Positions 1-9,452 of a stretch of DNA of 64,000 bases are shown in pieces; the first letter of the stretch is position 1, and every line of letters begins with the position of its first letter. The stretch is from Aliiroseovarius sp. (GTDB taxonomy: Bacteria; Pseudomonadota; Alphaproteobacteria; Rhodobacterales; Rhodobacteraceae). Location: positions 40,347 to 104,346 of the forward strand of contig NZ_JASBTN010000040.1 of the NCBI RefSeq assembly GCF_030148435.1, in the 5' to 3' direction. The notes below the pieces were generated by a model. It searched no databases, was not told the DNA's origin, and saw only the letters and a list, made by a program, of their open reading frames with translations. A program made the translations under genes and the position numbers.

Positions 1-2
1 AC

Positions 3-107
3 CATATCGTGCGGCACTATCACTACAGCCATGAAACCATCAATCCGCACAGGATCATTCCGATCAACCCGGTGTTGGACTGGATGGAACCGCACGGACG
101 GGGCTAG
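3..107 (+). CDS. C-terminal fragment of an unidentified protein cut by the window start (HIVRHYHYSHETINPHRIIPINPVLDWMEPHGRG*)
   Basis: Open frame from the window edge to TAG at 105-107; stop lies at the edge of the IS remnant. Confidence 0.35.
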   Translation, partial: HIVRHYHYSHETINPHRIIPINPVLDWMEPHGRG

Positions 108-300
108 GTAGTGGACTCATAAGCTCTGGTCCACAGTCTTGCTGAAGCGAGGGCGATTGCGGAAAGGAAGGTGACGGCGAGCTTTTCGAACCTGGTGGCG
201 ATGCGGCGGAAGTGTTTGATCTTGTTGAAGTATCTCTCGAAGAGGTTCCTCTGGCGGTAGATCGCGTGATCCACGGATCGCTGCACCTTCCGGTCGCGCT
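104..300 (-). mobile_element. IS5-family-like transposase C-terminal remnant
   Basis: Minus-strand peptide YRQRNLFERYFNKIKHFRRIATRFEKLAVTFLSAIALASARLWTRAYESTT resembles the C-terminus of IS5/IS427-group DDE transposases; N-terminal part missing. Confidence 0.75.
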
Positions 301-302
301 GG

Positions 303-620
303 GTGGAACTTTCGGCCGAGATCACCACGGACGGCTTCCGGTCCTATGACGGCCTGGTCGAGGCCGGCTTCAGGCGCCTTCACCGGATTACGAAATACTA
401 TGGCAAGGCAGCCCCGGTGTTCGTTCAAGACGGGCGTCACATCAACGGGATCGAGAGCTTCTGGAGCTACGCAAAGCGGCGTCACCAGAAGTTTAATGGA
501 TTGCGCAGAACCGCTTTCCCGGTGTTCCTGAAGGAGACCGGATTCCGCTTCAACACGCGCAACGAAGACCTCTACAAAGGGCTGCTTAAATCGTGCAGAC
601 TGAAACCGCTCAGGCGCTGA
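303..620 (+). mobile_element. IS1595-family-like transposase C-terminal remnant
   Basis: Peptide ITTDGFRSYDGL...HINGIESFWSYAKRRHQKFNGLRR...FRFNTRNEDLYKGLL is the typical IS1595/ISXO2 DDE C-terminus; N-terminus absent. Confidence 0.75.
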
Positions 621-633
621 GCTGGAATAGACC

Positions 634-650
634 CTTTTGGAAAGATGAAA
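634..650 (+). repeat. Truncated tail of the dispersed hairpin repeat (CTTTTGGAAAGATGAAAG)
   Basis: Matches the 3' tail of full copies at 4729, 7466, 22588 and 29698. Confidence 0.4.
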
Positions 651-666
651 GGGAAGGCCGAGGTGG

Positions 667-1146
667 TCAGCCCTTGTCGCGCAGCAGGCGGGCCTTCTGG
701 CGGTTCCAGTCCTGTTTCGCGGCATCGGCGCGCTTGTCGTGGTGCTTCTTACCCTTGGCGATGCCGATTTTCATCTTCGCCAGGCCCTTGTGGTTGAAGT
801 AGAGCACCAGCGGCACCAGGGTCATGCCCTTGCGCTGGGTGGCGTTCCACAGCCGCGCGAGTTCGCGTTTCGACACCAGCAGCTTGCGCTTGCGTCGTTC
901 CTCGTGCCCCCAGGTCTTGGCCTGGGCGTAGGGGGCGATGCGGCCATTGACCAGCCAGAGCTCTCCGTCCTCGACCGCGGCGTAGCTTTCAGCGATATTG
1001 GCGCCGCCCGCGCGCAGGCTCTTTACCTCGGACCCCAACAGCACGATGCCGCATTCGAGGTCTTCCTCGATCGCATAGTCATGCCGCGCGCGCCGGTTTT
1101 CGGCGATCACCTTGTAGTTGGGGTCGGATTTGGGTTTCTTGGCCAT
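667..1146 (-). CDS. smpB: SsrA-binding protein SmpB
   Basis: [47 protein letters not shown]... [10 protein letters not shown] at 1146. Confidence 0.95.
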   Translation of the reverse strand: MAKKPKSDPNYKVIAENRRARHDYAIEEDLECGIVLLGSEVKSLRAGGANIAESYAAVEDGELWLVNGRIAPYAQAKTWGHEERRKRKLLVSKRELARLWNATQRKGMTLVPLVLYFNHKGLAKMKIGIAKGKKHHDKRADAAKQDWNRQKARLLRDKG

Positions 1147-1266
1147 GGCCGGGATGTAGGCTCCTGAGCGGGCACTGTCCAGACCCGGCGCGCAACGGGT
1201 GCGCCGTTGTCGTTCGCGCGCCATGGTCCGCACATGCCCCCGGTTTCCGGGAGGCGGGGTGTGCGC

Positions 1267-1743
1267 TTACCCCTGCGGCATGTCGATCGTTTCGATCCAG
1301 GGTTTGATGTCCACCACCGGCGTGCCGTCGAAACAGTCGATGGCGTCAATGCCGATCACGCCCGCCTCGATGTCCAGCGAAGTGATCCTGACCGTCGACA
1401 TGGCAATCGGGTTCGGCCGCACCGGGCTGCGCAGGGAGAACACGCCGCGTCCCGCCGCCGTGTGGCGGGGGCTTTGCACGATCAGGTCGCGCCGTCCGCG
1501 ATCCATCCAATACATCAGGATGATATGTCGTCCGACGTCGAGCCCTTGCAGACCCTGGGCATAGCCGGGCTCCAGCTCGACGGTCGCCGCCGCCCCAGCT
1601 TCGCGGGCCGAGCCGATATTGCGCGGCGCATCGCCCGGCTGCCAGCGTGAACGCACGCGACCGATGAAGGCCACGCGCGGTCCGTCGCTGTCGGCGGGAT
1701 CGAAGGGGAGGGCGACCTCCCCCTCGCGTTTCTCGAACCCCAT
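1267..1743 (-). CDS. trmO: tRNA m6t6A37 methyltransferase TrmO / TsaA-like
   Basis: GRVRSRW...SPVRPNPIAMSTVRI...IDAIDCFDGTPVVDIKPW motif. Confidence 0.85.
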   Translation of the reverse strand: MGFEKREGEVALPFDPADSDGPRVAFIGRVRSRWQPGDAPRNIGSAREAGAAATVELEPGYAQGLQGLDVGRHIILMYWMDRGRRDLIVQSPRHTAAGRGVFSLRSPVRPNPIAMSTVRITSLDIEAGVIGIDAIDCFDGTPVVDIKPWIETIDMPQG

Positions 1744-2615
1744 CAGACGAGGTCGGCGTGACGCATGGCCGCGTCGATCAGCGCCTTGGTGCTGTCCTCC
1801 AGCTCGGTCAGCGGCGAGCGCACCTCGGTCGAGCAGCGGCCCAGTTTCGACAGGCCGTATTTGGCTCCGACCAGGCCTGGTTCGGTAAAGATCGCCTGGT
1901 GCAGGGGCATCAGCTTGTCGGCGATCTCCAGCGCGCGGGCATAATCGCCGTCCAGCGTCGCCGCCTGCATGTCGGCGCAAAGACGCGGTGCCACGTTGGC
2001 AGTAACCGAGATACAGCCCACCCCGCCCTGAGCATTGAAGCCGTGGGCGGTGGCATCTTCACCGGACAGCTGGCAGAACTCCGCGCCGCAGGTCATGCGC
2101 TGAAAGCTCACGCGGGCCAGGTCGCCGGTCGCGTCCTTCACGCCGACGATGTTCTTATGCTTTGCCAGCTCGCCCATGGTCTCGGGCGACATGTCCACCA
2201 CGGAACGGCCGGGGATGTTGTAGATCACGATCGGCAGGTCCACGGCATCGGCCACGGCGGTATAATGCGCGATCAGCCCGCGCTGGGTCGGCTTATTGTA
2301 ATAGGGCGTGACCACCAGCCCGGCGGTGGCGCCGACGCGCTTGGCGTGTTCCATGAACCGCAGGGTCTCGGCGGTGTTGTTCGACCCGGCTCCGGCGATC
2401 ACCGGCACGCGGCCCGCGGCGGCTTCGACCGTGGCCTCGATGACCGCCTCGTGTTCCTCATGGGTCAGGGTCGGGCTTTCCCCCGTCGTGCCCACCGGCA
2501 CGAGGCCCGAGGAGCCTTGCTCGATCTGCCAGTTGACCAGGTGTTTGAGCGCGTCGAAATCCACTGCGCCGTCCTTGAACGGCGTGACCAGGGCAGGAAG
2601 AGATCCTTTGAACAT
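1743..2615 (-). CDS. dapA: 4-hydroxy-tetrahydrodipicolinate synthase
   Basis: [16 protein letters not shown]...[14 protein letters not shown]...[10 protein letters not shown]...YNIPGRS. Confidence 0.95.
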   Translation of the reverse strand: MFKGSLPALVTPFKDGAVDFDALKHLVNWQIEQGSSGLVPVGTTGESPTLTHEEHEAVIEATVEAAAGRVPVIAGAGSNNTAETLRFMEHAKRVGATAGLVVTPYYNKPTQRGLIAHYTAVADAVDLPIVIYNIPGRSVVDMSPETMGELAKHKNIVGVKDATGDLARVSFQRMTCGAEFCQLSGEDATAHGFNAQGGVGCISVTANVAPRLCADMQAATLDGDYARALEIADKLMPLHQAIFTEPGLVGAKYGLSKLGRCSTEVRSPLTELEDSTKALIDAAMRHADLV

Positions 2616-2747
2616 GACACGTTCCTTTGTTGTCCAGTTGGCGGGGCGCGAGTCGCCCCTTTGCAAACGCGGCGGAAATTAGCCGTGTTCGGGGCAAATG
2701 CCAAGTTTGTGTGTTGCCCAGTGACATCGTGACGTTACCTTTTTCCC

Positions 2748-4676
2748 ATGAAACGGATTCTTTGCCTGCTGGCCGCCATTTGGCTGGCCCTGCCCGCCCT
2801 TTCCCAAAATGCCGCCCAGGTCGCCGCGCTGAGCCGCGCAATGGACGCGGTCGAGAACGAGGACTGGCCTGCCGCCACCGAGGCGGCCGGGGCCGGGTTG
2901 CCCGGTGAACTGATCGCCTGGCACCGTCTGCGCGCGGGTGAGGGGACGCTCGGCGAAGCGCGGGCTTTCCTTGCTGACAATGGGGACTGGCCCGGTCTGA
3001 AGCTGCTGCGCAAACGCATGGAGGGGACGATAGCGCCCGACACGCCCGCCGCCGAGGTGCTCGCCTATTTCGCCGACCAGCCGCCGCAGACCGGCCACGG
3101 GGCGTTGCAATATGCGCGTGCCTTGACGGAAACCGGGGCAGGCGAGGAAGCTGAAGGGCAGGTGGTTCTTGCCTGGATTTCCATGTCCCTGTCCGAGGAG
3201 GAAGAAGAGGCGTTCAAATCAGGCTGGCGCGCGGTGCTCCGGGCACATCACTGGAACCGCCTCGACATGCTGCTCTGGCGCGGCCTGACCGAACAGGCCC
3301 GGCGCATGCTGCCGCTTGTGGATGCGGACCGGCAAAAGCTGGCAGAGGCGCGGATTGGCCTGCGGCGCAAGGTCAACGGCGTGGATGCGCTGATTGCCGG
3401 GGTGCCTGCCGCGCTGAAGGATGATCCCGGCCTGGCCTATGAACGGTTCCTCTGGCGGGCGTCGAAGGGGCGCAACGACGATGCGGTGGCTTTGCTCTTG
3501 GAACGCTCCGTCTCGGCGATCTCATTGGGGAATCCCGGTCGCTGGGCCAGCTGGCGCCGCGTGCTGGCGCGTTGGTTGATGCGGGAGGGCCGGGCGGAAG
3601 AGGCCTATCGTCTGGCAACGGCCCATTACCTTTCGGGCGGCGCGAACCAGAACGATCTGGAATGGCTCGCGGGCTACCTCGCCTTGCGCAAGCTGGACAA
3701 GCCCGAGCTTGCGCTTGAGCATTTCCGCAGCTTCCGCCTGGGGGTGCAGACGCCGATCTCGTTGGGTCGGGCAGGGTATTGGGAAGGCCGGGCACAGGCC
3801 GCGGTGGGCAATGAAATCGCGGCCCAGGCCGCTTACGAGTTTGGCGCGGAGTATCAGACCTCGTTCTATGGCCAGCTGGCTGGCGAAGCGGCCGGGTTGC
3901 CGATGGATCCCGACCTGGCGGGTACGGAAACTTTCCCACCTTTTACCGAGGCCGAATTCTGGAACAGCGAGCTGATGGAGGCCGTGCGGCTCTGGCAGGC
4001 GGCGGGAGAACGTTACTGGGCGAGGCGTTTCGTCGTGCACCTGGCGGACGCCCAGACCCGTGAAGGGATCGGGCAACTGGCCGATTGGGCGGGGTCGGTG
4101 AACGAGCCGCATTTGCAGGTCATGCTGGCAAAAAATGCCGCGCGGAAGGGCTGGGTCATACCGGGGCCCTATTTCCCGACACCGGACATCGGACGCGGCA
4201 ACCGGTCGGTGCCGCGCGCCCTTGAGCTGTCGATTGCCCGGCGCGAGAGCGAGTTCGATCCCTCCGTCGTGTCAGGCGCAGGTGCGATGGGTTTGATGCA
4301 ACTGATGCCGGGAACGGCCCGGGACATGGCCGCCGAAGTGGGCCTGTCCTACGACAAGGCCCGGCTGACAACGGATATGGAATACAACACGCGGCTGGGG
4401 TCCGAGTATCTGGCCGCGCTGATCGAACGATTCGACGGCAACCCGGTGCTGATCGCGGCGGGCTACAATGCGGGGCCGACCCGGTCGGTGCGCTGGTCCG
4501 AGCTTTTCGGGGACGTGCGCGTCGCCGAGGTCGATATCGTCGACTGGATCGAACACATTCCGTTTCGCGAGACACGCAATTACGTGATGCGGGTGACGGA
4601 AAGCCTTGCCGTCTATCGCGCGCGTCTGACGGGAAAGGTCGCGCCGCTCTCGTTGTCTCGGGAACTGAAGCAGTAG
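2748..4676 (+). CDS. Soluble lytic murein transglycosylase
   Basis: Signal peptide, ARRESEFDPSVVSGAGAMGLMQLMPGTA and YNAGPTRS catalytic motifs. Confidence 0.92.
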   Translation: MKRILCLLAAIWLALPALSQNAAQVAALSRAMDAVENEDWPAATEAAGAGLPGELIAWHRLRAGEGTLGEARAFLADNGDWPGLKLLRKRMEGTIAPDTPAAEVLAYFADQPPQTGHGALQYARALTETGAGEEAEGQVVLAWISMSLSEEEEEAFKSGWRAVLRAHHWNRLDMLLWRGLTEQARRMLPLVDADRQKLAEARIGLRRKVNGVDALIAGVPAALKDDPGLAYERFLWRASKGRNDDAVALLLERSVSAISLGNPGRWASWRRVLARWLMREGRAEEAYRLATAHYLSGGANQNDLEWLAGYLALRKLDKPELALEHFRSFRLGVQTPISLGRAGYWEGRAQAAVGNEIAAQAAYEFGAEYQTSFYGQLAGEAAGLPMDPDLAGTETFPPFTEAEFWNSELMEAVRLWQAAGERYWARRFVVHLADAQTREGIGQLADWAGSVNEPHLQVMLAKNAARKGWVIPGPYFPTPDIGRGNRSVPRALELSIARRESEFDPSVVSGAGAMGLMQLMPGTARDMAAEVGLSYDKARLTTDMEYNTRLGSEYLAALIERFDGNPVLIAAGYNAGPTRSVRWSELFGDVRVAEVDIVDWIEHIPFRETRNYVMRVTESLAVYRARLTGKVAPLSLSRELKQ

Positions 4677-4728
4677 GGATTGCGCCGTCTCCTCACGCGC
4701 CTCAGGCGCGCTCCTCGACGTCGCGGTG

Positions 4729-4783
4729 TCGAGGGGCCCTGCCCCTCGAGCTCCCCGGGATTTTTTTGGCAATATAAAGTTGT
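4729..4783. repeat. Dispersed hairpin repeat, copy A
   Basis: TCGAGGGGC-CCT-GCCCCTCGA stem-loop followed by CTCCCCGGGATTTTTTTGGCAATATAAAG; between convergent genes. Confidence 0.75.
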
Positions 4784-4794
4784 AGCTGTCCGGT

Positions 4795-5661
4795 TCAGGC
4801 CACCCTGCGGGCGCGGATCTGGTTAATGGTCCCCGCGCCCACGACGATGGCTGCGCCGAGGATCACGTTGGTCTCGATCGTTTCGTTGAAGACGGTCACG
4901 CCCAGCACCGAGACGAAGACCAGTTGCAGATAGGCAAAGGGCTGCACGGCGCTGGCCTCGGCGACCTCGTAGCATTTGATCAGCAGCCAGTGGCCGAAGG
5001 CGCCCGAGAGGCACAGCACGCCCATCCAGATCCAATCCCGGCCGCTCATCGGTTCCCAGAACCAGAGGCCGACCGCCGTCATCACGACCGCGCCGGTCAC
5101 GCCGGTCCAGAAAAAGCTGGTCGCAGTGGTGTCCTTTCGTGCGGCATAGCGGGTCAGAAGCCCGTAGAGCGCGAACATGGCCGCCCCGATCAGCGGGATG
5201 ATCGCGGCCGGGGAAAACACACCGAAGCCCGGCTTCAGGATGACAAGAACGCCGATCAGCCCCACTCCGATTGCCGCCCAGCGTCGCCAGCCGACCTGTT
5301 CACCCAGCACCGGGCCGGACAGCGCGGCGACGATCAGCGGGTAGGAGGCAAACACCGCATGGCTTTCCACGAGGCCCAGAATGGTGAAGGCCAGCACCGT
5401 GACGCAGATCTCGGCGGCCAGGAGCGTGCCGCGAAAGGCCTGCAGGACCGGCTGTTCGGTCGCCGCCGCCTTCCACAGGCTGCCCGCCCGGCGCGCGGAC
5501 AGGGCCATGACGAAGGCGGCAAAGAACCAGTAGCGCACCATGACGACCATGTAGACATTGGTCGCTTCGGCCAGGTGGCGCGAGATGCCGTCCTGCATCG
5601 CAAAGACGAAGGTGGTGGCGACCATGAGCCAGATGCCCAGCCGATTGTCCGTGCCGCTCAT
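4795..5661 (-). CDS. EamA/DMT-family transporter
   Basis: Ten-TM hydrophobic pattern, MSGTDNRLGIWLMVATTFVFAMQDGISRHLAE. Confidence 0.85.
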   Translation of the reverse strand: MSGTDNRLGIWLMVATTFVFAMQDGISRHLAEATNVYMVVMVRYWFFAAFVMALSARRAGSLWKAAATEQPVLQAFRGTLLAAEICVTVLAFTILGLVESHAVFASYPLIVAALSGPVLGEQVGWRRWAAIGVGLIGVLVILKPGFGVFSPAAIIPLIGAAMFALYGLLTRYAARKDTTATSFFWTGVTGAVVMTAVGLWFWEPMSGRDWIWMGVLCLSGAFGHWLLIKCYEVAEASAVQPFAYLQLVFVSVLGVTVFNETIETNVILGAAIVVGAGTINQIRARRVA

Positions 5662-6317
5662 CAGCGGTTCCCCACGGTCATGTGGCGTTTGCGGCCATAG
5701 CCGGGGATACGGGCGATCCGGAAACCGGCGGCCTCCAGCGCGCGGCGCACGAAGCCGGCGGCGGTATAGGTCGCACAGGTTCCATTCGGCGCAGTATGGG
5801 TGCCGACGGCCAACATCAACTCGTCGCCCCAAAGCTCGGGATTCTTGGCCGGCGAGAACCCGTCGAGGAACCAGGCGTCGGCCTGCCCTTCCCATTTTGC
5901 CAGGGTCTTGCGGGCGTCGCCTTCCACCACCTCGACCTCGATCTGGCCGACCCGAAAACTTCGTGCGCCCCTGGCCCAGGCGTCCAGAAAGGGGTCGGCT
6001 ATTGCCCGCGCCTCGGGGAAGGCGTTCAGCGCGCGGGCGATGTCATCAGTAGCCATCGGGTAGGCCTCGAAACTGGTGAAACGCGTGGGGGATTCAGCCA
6101 CCAGTGCCAGCGCCAGCATGTTCAGCCCGGTGCCGAAGCCCAGCTCGGCCACGTGAAACCCGGGGCGGAGCCGCGCGGGCAGGTCATTGCCCGCCAGGAA
6201 GACATGGCGCGTTTCTTCCAGCCCGTTTTGCAGGCTGAAATAGGGGTCGTCGAACCGTACGGCCACCGGCGTGGCACCGTCCTTCCATTCAAGCTCTGCC
6301 GTCTGGTCCTGTCCCAT
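5661..6317 (-). CDS. mnmD: MnmD-like tRNA mnm5s2U methyltransferase (stand-alone MnmC1 domain)
   Basis: FSLQNGLEETRHVFLAGNDL...ELGFGTGLNMLAL...WFLDGFSPAKNPELW. Confidence 0.88.
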   Translation of the reverse strand: MGQDQTAELEWKDGATPVAVRFDDPYFSLQNGLEETRHVFLAGNDLPARLRPGFHVAELGFGTGLNMLALALVAESPTRFTSFEAYPMATDDIARALNAFPEARAIADPFLDAWARGARSFRVGQIEVEVVEGDARKTLAKWEGQADAWFLDGFSPAKNPELWGDELMLAVGTHTAPNGTCATYTAAGFVRRALEAAGFRIARIPGYGRKRHMTVGNR

Positions 6318-6370
6318 GTGATCGCCTATGAGTGGGGGCAACTGGGCGACAATGGGGAAGGATTTGCGCT

Positions 6371-7411
6371 TTGGCAATCACTGATGTGACCGTGATGGGC
6401 GCGGGCGTGTTCGGCTTGAGCGTCGCGTTTGCCTGCGCGCTGCGCGGGGCGAAGGTGCGCGTGGTGGAGCGCACCGGTGTGGCGGCGGGCTGTTCCGGTG
6501 GCGTAGTCGGCATGCTGGCCCCTCACGCGCCGGAAAAGTGGAACGATATTAAAGAGTTTCAGTTTCAGAGCCTGATTTTCGCCGAGGCGTTCTGGGGGCG
6601 GGCGGCTGAGCTGTCGGGCCTGTCCACAGGTTACGGCCGGATTGGACGGTTGCAGCCCGTCGATACCGAGCGCGGGCTGGAGCTGGCGCGCGAGAGGGCG
6701 GAAACTGCGTTGGCCTGTTGGCAGGGCAAGGCGGTGTGGCAGGTGGTCGAGGCGCCCGGGGGTGACTGGTCGCCCGCCTCCGCGACGGGGCTGGTGATTC
6801 ACGATACGCTGAGTGCCCGCATCCATCCACGATCCGCCTGCGACGCGTTGGCGGGGGCCATTCGCGCGCTGGGTGGAGAGGTTGTGATTGGTGACACTCC
6901 TGCGGAAGGCAAAGTGGTCTGGGCCACGGGGCTGGCCGGGTTGCAGGCCCTGTCCGCCGAGCGTGAGAAGCAGGTCGGCAACGGGGTCAAGGGCCAGGCC
7001 GCCGTGCTGGGCCTGGATGCACGCGGCATGGCGCAGGTTGCGGCCGGGCCGGTGCTGATCGTGCCGCATGAGAATGGGACCGTGGCGGTCGGATCGACGT
7101 CCGAGCGGGACTATACGTCGCCAGATGGTACCGACGAGCTGTTGGATGAGATCCTGCTGCGGGCGGGCGAGGTGCTGCCGGTGCTGCGCGCTGCTCCGGT
7201 GGTCGAGCGCTGGGCCGGGCTCAGACCCCGCGCCCGCAGCCGTGCGCCGATGTTGGGGGCCTGGCCTGGGCGGGACGGGGAATTCATCGCCAATGGCGGG
7301 TTCAAGACCGGTTTCGGCATGGCTCCGAAGGTGGCCGAGGTGATGGCGGATCTGGTGCTGGACGGCGTGGATCTTGTGCCGGAGCGGTTCCGGGTGGAGG
7401 CGAGCCTGTAA
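6371..7411 (+). CDS. FAD-dependent oxidoreductase (MnmC2/DAO-like)
   Basis: VMGAGVFGLSVAFACALRGAKVRVVE dinucleotide-binding fold, WAGLRPRARSRAPMLG; TTG start favoured over the track's upstream GTG. Confidence 0.8.
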   Translation: MAITDVTVMGAGVFGLSVAFACALRGAKVRVVERTGVAAGCSGGVVGMLAPHAPEKWNDIKEFQFQSLIFAEAFWGRAAELSGLSTGYGRIGRLQPVDTERGLELARERAETALACWQGKAVWQVVEAPGGDWSPASATGLVIHDTLSARIHPRSACDALAGAIRALGGEVVIGDTPAEGKVVWATGLAGLQALSAEREKQVGNGVKGQAAVLGLDARGMAQVAAGPVLIVPHENGTVAVGSTSERDYTSPDGTDELLDEILLRAGEVLPVLRAAPVVERWAGLRPRARSRAPMLGAWPGRDGEFIANGGFKTGFGMAPKVAEVMADLVLDGVDLVPERFRVEASL

Positions 7412-7465
7412 CCCTCAAGAGGGCCTTGTTCAAGCGCCTGTGGTGCTCTCGTCAGGGCCGCTGGA

Positions 7466-7519
7466 CCGGGGGGCGCTGCCCCCCGGACCCCCCGGGATAT
7501 TTGAAGAAAGATGAAAGCA
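7466..7519. repeat. Dispersed hairpin repeat, copy B
   Basis: CCGGGGGGC-GCT-GCCCCCCGG stem-loop followed by CCCCCCGGGATATTTGAAGAAAGATGAAAG; between convergent genes. Confidence 0.75.
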
Positions 7520-7543
7520 GAGGCGCATTTCCATAGGCGGCTC

Positions 7544-8341
7544 TCAAACCTCTGCGGTTGCTTCCATGCATTGGCGCCCGTCCGGGCCCCGCACCCAGAG
7601 GTCGGTGCCCTTTCGGCAAAGCTCGGCGGTTTCCCTATGCACCAGCGGGGCGGTGGCGCGAAAACCAAACGTCTTTAGTGGGCCCAATTCCCGCGCGGCT
7701 TTCAGCATCAGCAACTGCGCCAGCAAGGGGCCGTGCACGACCAACCCCGCGTAGCCTTCGAAGTCGCGGCAATAGTCCAGGTCATAGTGGATGCGGTGGC
7801 CGTTGAAGGTCAGCGCCGAATAGCGGAAAAGCAGTGTGGAGGTAAAGCCGTGGGCCTCGCAGCTGTCTTCATCCTTGCCCGCCTCGGGGGGCAGGTGTTT
7901 GGGCGCTGTCGGGTTCGGGTCCTCGCGATAGACCAGGTCCTGGTACTCGCGCAATTTCACCTCCCCGTCCTGCGTGACCTCGTGGCGCAGGGTGACGAAG
8001 CCAAGCGGGCCGGTGCGACCGACCTTGTGGGACGCTTTCTCTACCCGGCTGTGTTTTTGCGCCGGTTGCCCCACCTGTAACGGCGACAGGAACTCCAGCC
8101 GTCCTCCCGCCCACATGCGGCGTGGCAGACCCATGTCGGGGATCACCCCGCCCACTTTCGGATGTCCGTCCCGCCCTAGCGCATCGGATGGCTGGACGTC
8201 CCAGAAATAGAGATGGTGGAAAAAGGGCGGCAGGATATCGGGCGGCGAACCGGGCAGGCCCAGCGCAGTATGAAGCGCGTGCGCGCGAGCCGGGTCCATC
8301 ACGTCGGAAACGCTTTGCGTTCGGGTCAGGTCATCGGTCAT
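7544..8341 (-). CDS. MaoC/FAS1-like dehydratase (mesaconyl-C4-CoA hydratase-like)
   Basis: HHLYFWDVQPSDALGRDGHPKVGG...RMWAGGRLEFLSPLQVGQ...VVHGPLLAQLLM. Confidence 0.75.
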   Translation of the reverse strand: MTDDLTRTQSVSDVMDPARAHALHTALGLPGSPPDILPPFFHHLYFWDVQPSDALGRDGHPKVGGVIPDMGLPRRMWAGGRLEFLSPLQVGQPAQKHSRVEKASHKVGRTGPLGFVTLRHEVTQDGEVKLREYQDLVYREDPNPTAPKHLPPEAGKDEDSCEAHGFTSTLLFRYSALTFNGHRIHYDLDYCRDFEGYAGLVVHGPLLAQLLMLKAARELGPLKTFGFRATAPLVHRETAELCRKGTDLWVRGPDGRQCMEATAEV

Positions 8342-8379
8342 GGTGGCACCGTAGCCCCGCCCCGCCAAAAGGAAAACCC

Positions 8380-8775
8380 ATGCGTGTCACATCGCTCGAT
8401 CATCTGGTTCTGACGGTAGCGGACATTGGCGAAACCGTTGCCTTCTACACCAGGGTGCTTGGTATGCAGGCAGAGCGGTTCCAGTCCGCCGATGGCACGA
8501 CCCGCATGGCACTTGCCTTCGGGGTGCAGAAGATCAACCTGCACCAGGCGGGGGCGGAATTCGAGCCTAGGGCCGCCATGCCCGGGCCCGGCTCGGCCGA
8601 TCTGTGTTTCCTGACCGAGACACCGCTCGCTGACTGGCAGGTGCATTTCGTGGCCCATGGTCTGGAGGTCGAGGAAGGCCCCGTGGCGCGCACCGGGGCA
8701 ACCGGGCCGATCCTGTCGCTTTACCTTCGTGATCCGGACGGCAACCTGATCGAGGTTTCCACGCCGCATTCCTGA
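8380..8775 (+). CDS. VOC-family protein (glyoxalase/dioxygenase fold)
   Basis: MRVTSLDHLVLTVADIGETVAFYTRVLGM...LSLYLRDPDGNLIEVS. Confidence 0.88.
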   Translation: MRVTSLDHLVLTVADIGETVAFYTRVLGMQAERFQSADGTTRMALAFGVQKINLHQAGAEFEPRAAMPGPGSADLCFLTETPLADWQVHFVAHGLEVEEGPVARTGATGPILSLYLRDPDGNLIEVSTPHS

Positions 8776-8818
8776 GGGTTTGCATTGGTGGGGAGGGGGG
8801 AGGCCGGAATTGGTAACA

Positions 8819-8832
8819 CTTGGTTAACCAAG
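8819..8832. promoter_or_regulatory. Perfect 14-bp palindrome upstream of a lipoprotein gene
   Basis: CTTGGTTAACCAAG. Confidence 0.4.
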
Positions 8833-8861
8833 GTGTGCGACGCTCGGCACAGGAGGCTCCC

Positions 8862-9278
8862 ATGCGCCAGATCCTTGCTTTTGCGTCAATATTTCTGCCC
8901 CTTGCGGCGTGCGACAGTCCCACGCCGGGCATGGCGCGGGCCGAAAGAACGGTAGTTGTGGTCGATGGCAGCCGCTTTTCCGTCTATCGCCGCGATGACC
9001 GGGTCGAGCTTATCCGAACCTCGCGCGAATGGCTGCCGGACTGGGCGGAGGCGCAAGCCAAGGCGGAAATGGCGATCCGTCAGGCCACCGGTTGCAAGCT
9101 GCGCCGCAATACCTTTGCCGGCGATCCGGCCATGGCGAGGGCGCGGCTGAATTGCTCGGGTCGATTGTCGCCGGTCGAACGGATCGGGCCGCAAGCCTAT
9201 GACTGTCAGGTGGTGGCGGATTGGGAAAGTGCGGGGCGCGGGGTGCGCATGACCGAAATCTATTGCGACCCGGTGTGA
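8862..9278 (+). CDS. Putative small lipoprotein of unknown function
   Basis: MRQILAFASIFLPLAACDSP lipobox; RBS AGGAGG. Confidence 0.7.
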   Translation: MRQILAFASIFLPLAACDSPTPGMARAERTVVVVDGSRFSVYRRDDRVELIRTSREWLPDWAEAQAKAEMAIRQATGCKLRRNTFAGDPAMARARLNCSGRLSPVERIGPQAYDCQVVADWESAGRGVRMTEIYCDPV

Positions 9279-9452
9279 GCGGCCTCGGACCGGCCTGCGA
9301 AATGCAGAGAGGAGGCCGGGCAGTCCCCCCCACGCGGGAGATCCTGGCAGCCTTTTGAGAGCCCGTGGTTCAAAGGGCGGCAGGGATTGCGGCCAGCTCC
9401 ATACGGGCGCGCATGTTCCGGGCCGCCTGCGAACCGGTGGCCCCTTGCGAAG

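Noticed and set aside
117-725. 202-aa minus ORF spanning both IS remnants
   Set aside because: Antisense to the IS1595 fragment and no transposase similarity in that frame
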